From the NCBI RefSeq assembly GCF_040892595.1, contig NZ_JBFRYB010000001.1, positions 1,054,001 to 1,118,000 of the forward strand: a DNA stretch of 64,000 nt, in the 5' to 3' direction. Source of the stretch: Zhongshania sp. R06B22 (lineage in GTDB: Bacteria > Pseudomonadota > Gammaproteobacteria > Pseudomonadales > Spongiibacteraceae). Positions 60,858-64,000 of this stretch are shown piece by piece. The position numbers and the translations under genes are program-made. The notes below the pieces were generated by a model. That model saw only the letters and a list, made by a program, of their open reading frames with translations, did no database searches and was not told the DNA's origin. Positions within the stretch are counted from its first letter, which is position 1. Every line of letters begins with the position of its first letter.

Positions 60858-62246
60858 ATGAAAATAAACCAAGTTAGCATCGGCCCAATCAAGGCTAAAG
60901 TTCTCTTTGCCGCAATGGCGATGATTGTTGCAGCATCCGCTGCCACCGCGAAGATTACACAAGAGCAGGCTAATCAGCTGGGTGGTTCAACACTGACGCC
61001 GGTAGGTGCCGAGCGCGCCGGCAATGCAGACGGCACAATTCCAGCTTGGGATGGTGGCTTAAAAATCTTGCCGCCAAGCTATAAACCTGGTGGTCGGTTA
61101 GTAGATCCTTACGCCAGTGAAAAGCCCCTATTTTCGATTGATGCGAAAAATTACAAACAGTACGAGGACAAACTTAGCCCAGGGCAGGTGGCCCTATTAA
61201 AGCGCCATCCCGATAACTACCGGATGAATGTGTACCCAACACATCGCAGTGCAAGGCTTCCAGAATCCGAATACAAATTGATAAAAGAAGGGGCGACCGC
61301 AGCCGATATGGTGAAGGGTGGCAATGGCTTGGTGAATTTCTCTGCCAGTGTTTCCTTCCCGGTCCCTCAGAACGGTCTTGAGGTGATTTGGAATCACATC
61401 ACCCGTTATCGTACGGCCTTGGGTCTTGAGCGACGCTATACCCAAATCCCGGTGCAAACCAATGGTAACTTCAGCCCAGTGGTGTTTAGCGAAAACATCA
61501 TATTCGCCAACCGGGTTCCTAATAACCCCTATCCTAATCGTCTGTTTGTATTCCTTCAGCGGATACTCGCCCCTGCGCGCCTGGAAGGTGACGTATTGCT
61601 GGTCCACGAAAACATTGATCAGATTAAAGAGCCGCGGGCTGCATGGGTTTACAACGCCGGACAGCGGCGTGTGCGACGCGCCCCGAATATTTCTTATGAT
61701 GGCCCAGGCACTGCTTCCGACGGACTGCGGACTGCGGATGACTTGGATATGTTTAATGGCGCGCCAGATCGCTACGAATGGACGCTAATGGGAAAACGAG
61801 AAATTTATATTCCCTATAACAGCTACAAAATGCGCAACGAAAAACTCAAATACACTGACATCATTCAAGCCGGACACCTCAACCCAGATTATCTTCGCTA
61901 TGAGCTGCACCGGGTGTGGGTGGTAGAGGCCAAACTGAAAGACGGTGAGCGCCACATCTATGCGCGTCGAACCTTCTATGTCGATGAAGATACTTGGCAG
62001 ATCGCAGTAGCCGATCATTATGATGGCCGCGGCGAGTTGTGGAAAGTGAAGGAAGGCCACGAAATGATGCACTATCAGGCCGCAATTCCTTGGCTAGCCG
62101 CCGAAGTATTATACGATTTACTCTCTGATCGCTATGTCGTTATTGGTCTAGACAACGAGGAAGATGGCTATACCTACGACTTTAATTACAGCGGCACCTT
62201 TGAAGACTTTACCCCTGCGGCGCTTCGCCGCGCCGGACGCCGCTAA
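60858..62246 (+). CDS. DUF1329-family periplasmic or outer-membrane-sorting protein
   Basis: A 462-residue protein with a signal peptide (ending near residue 31, SAATAK). The DUF1329 domain fills the rest: LGGSTLTPVGAERAGNADGTIPAWDGGL (N-terminal hallmark), FVFLQRILAPARLEGDVLLVHE, ARAAWVYNAGQRRVRRAPNISYD-like region and RYELHRVWVVEAKLKDGERHIYARRTFYVDEDTWQIAVADHYDGRGELWKV. The fold is related to LolA/LolB, suggesting transfer of a hydrophobic molecule across the periplasm. It lies 27 bases from DUF1302 and three bases before the YCF48 gene. Confidence 0.92.
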   Translation: MKINQVSIGPIKAKVLFAAMAMIVAASAATAKITQEQANQLGGSTLTPVGAERAGNADGTIPAWDGGLKILPPSYKPGGRLVDPYASEKPLFSIDAKNYKQYEDKLSPGQVALLKRHPDNYRMNVYPTHRSARLPESEYKLIKEGATAADMVKGGNGLVNFSASVSFPVPQNGLEVIWNHITRYRTALGLERRYTQIPVQTNGNFSPVVFSENIIFANRVPNNPYPNRLFVFLQRILAPARLEGDVLLVHENIDQIKEPRAAWVYNAGQRRVRRAPNISYDGPGTASDGLRTADDLDMFNGAPDRYEWTLMGKREIYIPYNSYKMRNEKLKYTDIIQAGHLNPDYLRYELHRVWVVEAKLKDGERHIYARRTFYVDEDTWQIAVADHYDGRGELWKVKEGHEMMHYQAAIPWLAAEVLYDLLSDRYVVIGLDNEEDGYTYDFNYSGTFEDFTPAALRRAGRR

Positions 62247-62249
62247 AAA

Positions 62250-63425
62250 GTGGCCGTGGGCGGGTGGCGGGTAGCGGCGTATAGAGCTGTGGCGATGCGA
62301 TTGCTCGCCACAATGTCCGTTTGTCTTTGGGCATCAATGACAGTAAGTGCGGCGACGCCGGACTATGAAAGAAGTCCAGCGCTTACAGCGGCAGCTGCGG
62401 CAAGTAGTGTGCTATTAGACATTACTCAGGCCGGCGACAAACTGCTTGCTGTTGGTGAGCGCGGACTGATTATTTATTCCGACGACGGGCGTTCTTGGAC
62501 GCAGGCTCAGGTCCCGCTCAGCGAAACGCTGACCGCAGTATCTTTTGCCAGTGCCGAGCAGGGCTGGGCTGTTGGGCATGGAGGCACCATTTTACACAGC
62601 AGCGACGGCGGAAAAAGCTGGCAGCTGCAGTTTGATGGTGATCAGGCTAACCAGCAGTGGCTTAGCTATACCAAGGCAAGACAGGCCGCACTAGATACGC
62701 AGATAGAAAACCTTGAGCAAACTAGCTCGGGGGAGGACTCGGATCTTCTTAGCGATCTTAGGATTGAGGCGGAGGATGCTGGGTTCGCGGTGGAAGATGC
62801 TGAGTTAGCCGTGACCACAGGTCCAGCCGATCCGTTCTTGGATATCTGGTTCGGCGACGTGAATAACGGCATAGCTGTCGGTGCTTACGGAATGATCTAC
62901 CGCACTGATAACGGTGGCAAAGACTGGAAGCTTGCCGCAGCGGGCATCAAAAATTCTTACCGCTACCACTATTACAGTCTAACCGCGGACACCGCTGGCC
63001 GGCTTTTTCTCAGTGGTGAAGCGGGGCTGATGTACCGTTCTTTGGACGGTGGTAAGCAATGGCAATTACTAGGCCCATTTTACGACGGTAGCTTGTTCGG
63101 CGTGCTAAGTCACGGCGATGAAATACTGAGCTATGGTCTGCGCGGTAATGTGTTTCGCAGCAGTGATGGCGGTGACAGTTGGCAGACCTTAAATGAAGAT
63201 ATTCCCTTTAGCCTTTATGGTGGCTCTACCCTGAGCAATGGCAACATTGTGTTGGTAGGCAGTGCCGGTGGTATAGCGATAAGCGAAGATGGTGGCGACA
63301 CCTTTACCACTCAAGATCATCCAAGTCGCAGTAGTTTTTCTGCGGTAACCGGTGATGCTAGCAATGCAATATACGTCGTCGGCATGTCCGGTGTTGTTTC
63401 CATCATTAAGCGAGAAGCGCCGTGA
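62250..63425 (+). CDS. YCF48-related beta-propeller, secreted
   Basis: Start is GTG 62250, three bases after the DUF1329 stop; ATG 62295 directly before the signal peptide (MRLLATMSVCLWASMTVSAA) is an equally good candidate. Up to 391 residues. The propeller has repeats of the YCF48/sialidase type with S-x-D-G-G-x-x-W: YSDDGRSWTQAQV, HSSDGGKSWQLQF, RTDNGGKDWKLAA, RSLDGGKQWQLLG, RSSDGGDSWQTLN, SEDGGDTFTTQ. An insertion near residues 135-185 looks helical. It is periplasmic; these proteins sit with DUF1329 and RND genes and their role is unknown. Confidence 0.87.
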   Translation: MAVGGWRVAAYRAVAMRLLATMSVCLWASMTVSAATPDYERSPALTAAAAASSVLLDITQAGDKLLAVGERGLIIYSDDGRSWTQAQVPLSETLTAVSFASAEQGWAVGHGGTILHSSDGGKSWQLQFDGDQANQQWLSYTKARQAALDTQIENLEQTSSGEDSDLLSDLRIEAEDAGFAVEDAELAVTTGPADPFLDIWFGDVNNGIAVGAYGMIYRTDNGGKDWKLAAAGIKNSYRYHYYSLTADTAGRLFLSGEAGLMYRSLDGGKQWQLLGPFYDGSLFGVLSHGDEILSYGLRGNVFRSSDGGDSWQTLNEDIPFSLYGGSTLSNGNIVLVGSAGGIAISEDGGDTFTTQDHPSRSSFSAVTGDASNAIYVVGMSGVVSIIKREAP

Positions 63426-64000
63426 GCGAAAATGAAAACATACAGCTGAGTGCAGAGGACGGTAAGCTGCGGCCGGCGCTTGGGCGAGTGCTTATGCGCC
63501 TACGGACGCCTCTGATTGCTCTGTTTGTGATCTTGACGGTTATTTTTGCTTGGCAAATGACGCAGTTGCGGCCGGATGCCAGTTTCGAAAAAATGATACC
63601 GGTATCCCACCCCTACATCGTTAATTTTTTGAAAGACCGTGATGATCTGTCGGGTCTTGCCAATTCAGTGCGTATCATTGTCGAGACTACCAAGGGTGAT
63701 ATTTTTACTCCCGAGTACCAGGAGACGCTTCATCAGGTCACTGATGCGGCATTTTATATCGACGGCGTAGATCGCTCCGGATTGCAGTCATTGTGGACTC
63801 CGAATGTCCGTTGGCTGGAAGTCACGGAAGAGGGTTTTGTCGGCGGTTCGGTTATTCCTGACGACTACGACGGCTCGCCCCGCACGTTGGCCAAGTTGCG
63901 TTCTAACACGCTTAAATCAGGACAAGTTGGTCGCCTCGTTGCCAATAACTTTCAGTCTAGTATTATCGTTGCGCCCCTCACCGAAACTGACCCGGTTACC
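63422..64000 (+). CDS. RND/MMPL-type transporter, partial (runs off the window end)
   Basis: GTG 63422 overlaps the YCF48 stop by four bases (GTGA), and the frame stays open for 193 codons to the edge. Visible are a short cytoplasmic N-terminus, transmembrane helix 1 (about residues 34-51, PLIALFVILTVIFAWQM) and the start of the large periplasmic loop (LRPDASFEKMIPVSHPYI, then NSVRIIVETTKGDIF). This matches the RND-superfamily exporter usually found with DUF1302/DUF1329. It probably moves hydrophobic molecules between inner membrane and periplasm. The rest lies beyond the window. Confidence 0.85.
   Translation, partial: MSENENIQLSAEDGKLRPALGRVLMRLRTPLIALFVILTVIFAWQMTQLRPDASFEKMIPVSHPYIVNFLKDRDDLSGLANSVRIIVETTKGDIFTPEYQETLHQVTDAAFYIDGVDRSGLQSLWTPNVRWLEVTEEGFVGGSVIPDDYDGSPRTLAKLRSNTLKSGQVGRLVANNFQSSIIVAPLTETDPVT

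Overview
The window looks like chromosomal DNA of a free-living, probably marine gammaproteobacterium. The evidence is gammaproteobacterial housekeeping genes (RNase T, class II dihydroorotase, haem-type bacterioferritin with Bfd, Fe-SOD, a RegB/RegA-type redox pair, PomA/PomB-like stators) mixed with many large TonB-dependent receptors and a DUF1302-DUF1329-YCF48-RND cluster. The mix resembles Spongiibacteraceae/Cellvibrionales-type oligotrophs that feed on hydrophobic compounds; this placement is inference. No tRNA, rRNA, insertion sequence, prophage or CRISPR array was recognised, and gene density is ordinary.

Layout. 1-2.7 kb (minus): an Atm1-type ABC exporter cut by the window edge, three small membrane or hypothetical proteins and an acyl-CoA thioesterase. 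3.0-8.5 kb: a Gly/Leu-rich lipoprotein, an M23 endopeptidase overlapping a bactofilin, a PhnA-like protein, a RIO kinase, and a membrane protein with two MshEN/GspE-N-like repeats. 8.7-27.5 kb is an accessory/catabolic region: three TonB-dependent receptors, an AraC regulator with a divergent SMP-30-like lactonase, the glutathione-dependent formaldehyde pathway with a divergent LysR regulator, a SnoaL-like protein, an SDR, an MFS exporter with an extra C-terminal domain, an LVIVD-repeat lipoprotein and a DUF305 protein. 27.5-30.5 kb: a tiny secreted protein behind a Pho-box-like promoter, then a transglutaminase-like lipoprotein translationally coupled to an alpha/beta hydrolase. 30.7-35.9 kb: flagellar stator genes, a His/Asn-rich secreted protein, HopJ-family protein, and an iron/oxidative-stress group (bacterioferritin, Bfd, 2-Cys peroxiredoxin, Fe-SOD). 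36-43.6 kb: RNase T, PyrC, a ComEA-like protein, a polyamine ABC transporter and ArgG. 43.7-53.3 kb: a large phytase-esterase/choice-of-anchor lipoprotein, a RegB/RegA pair facing a Met-rich outer-membrane protein and a PepSY protein, a TIGR01777 epimerase, a 56-residue Cys protein and a SelD-N-type flavoprotein. 54.0-58.6 kb: a three-gene signalling unit made of a PstS-like periplasmic protein, an outer-membrane beta-barrel and a GGDEF-EAL protein. 59.0 kb to the end: the DUF1302, DUF1329, YCF48 and RND transporter operon, cut by the window edge.

The most interesting items are the PstS-like/barrel/c-di-GMP unit, the small secreted protein with a TonB-box-like motif and three phased Pho-box half-sites, the possible c-di-GMP-binding tandem MshEN membrane protein, and perfect palindromic operators between divergent uptake genes. 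All function assignments come from reading the sequence and motif knowledge; no database search was run.
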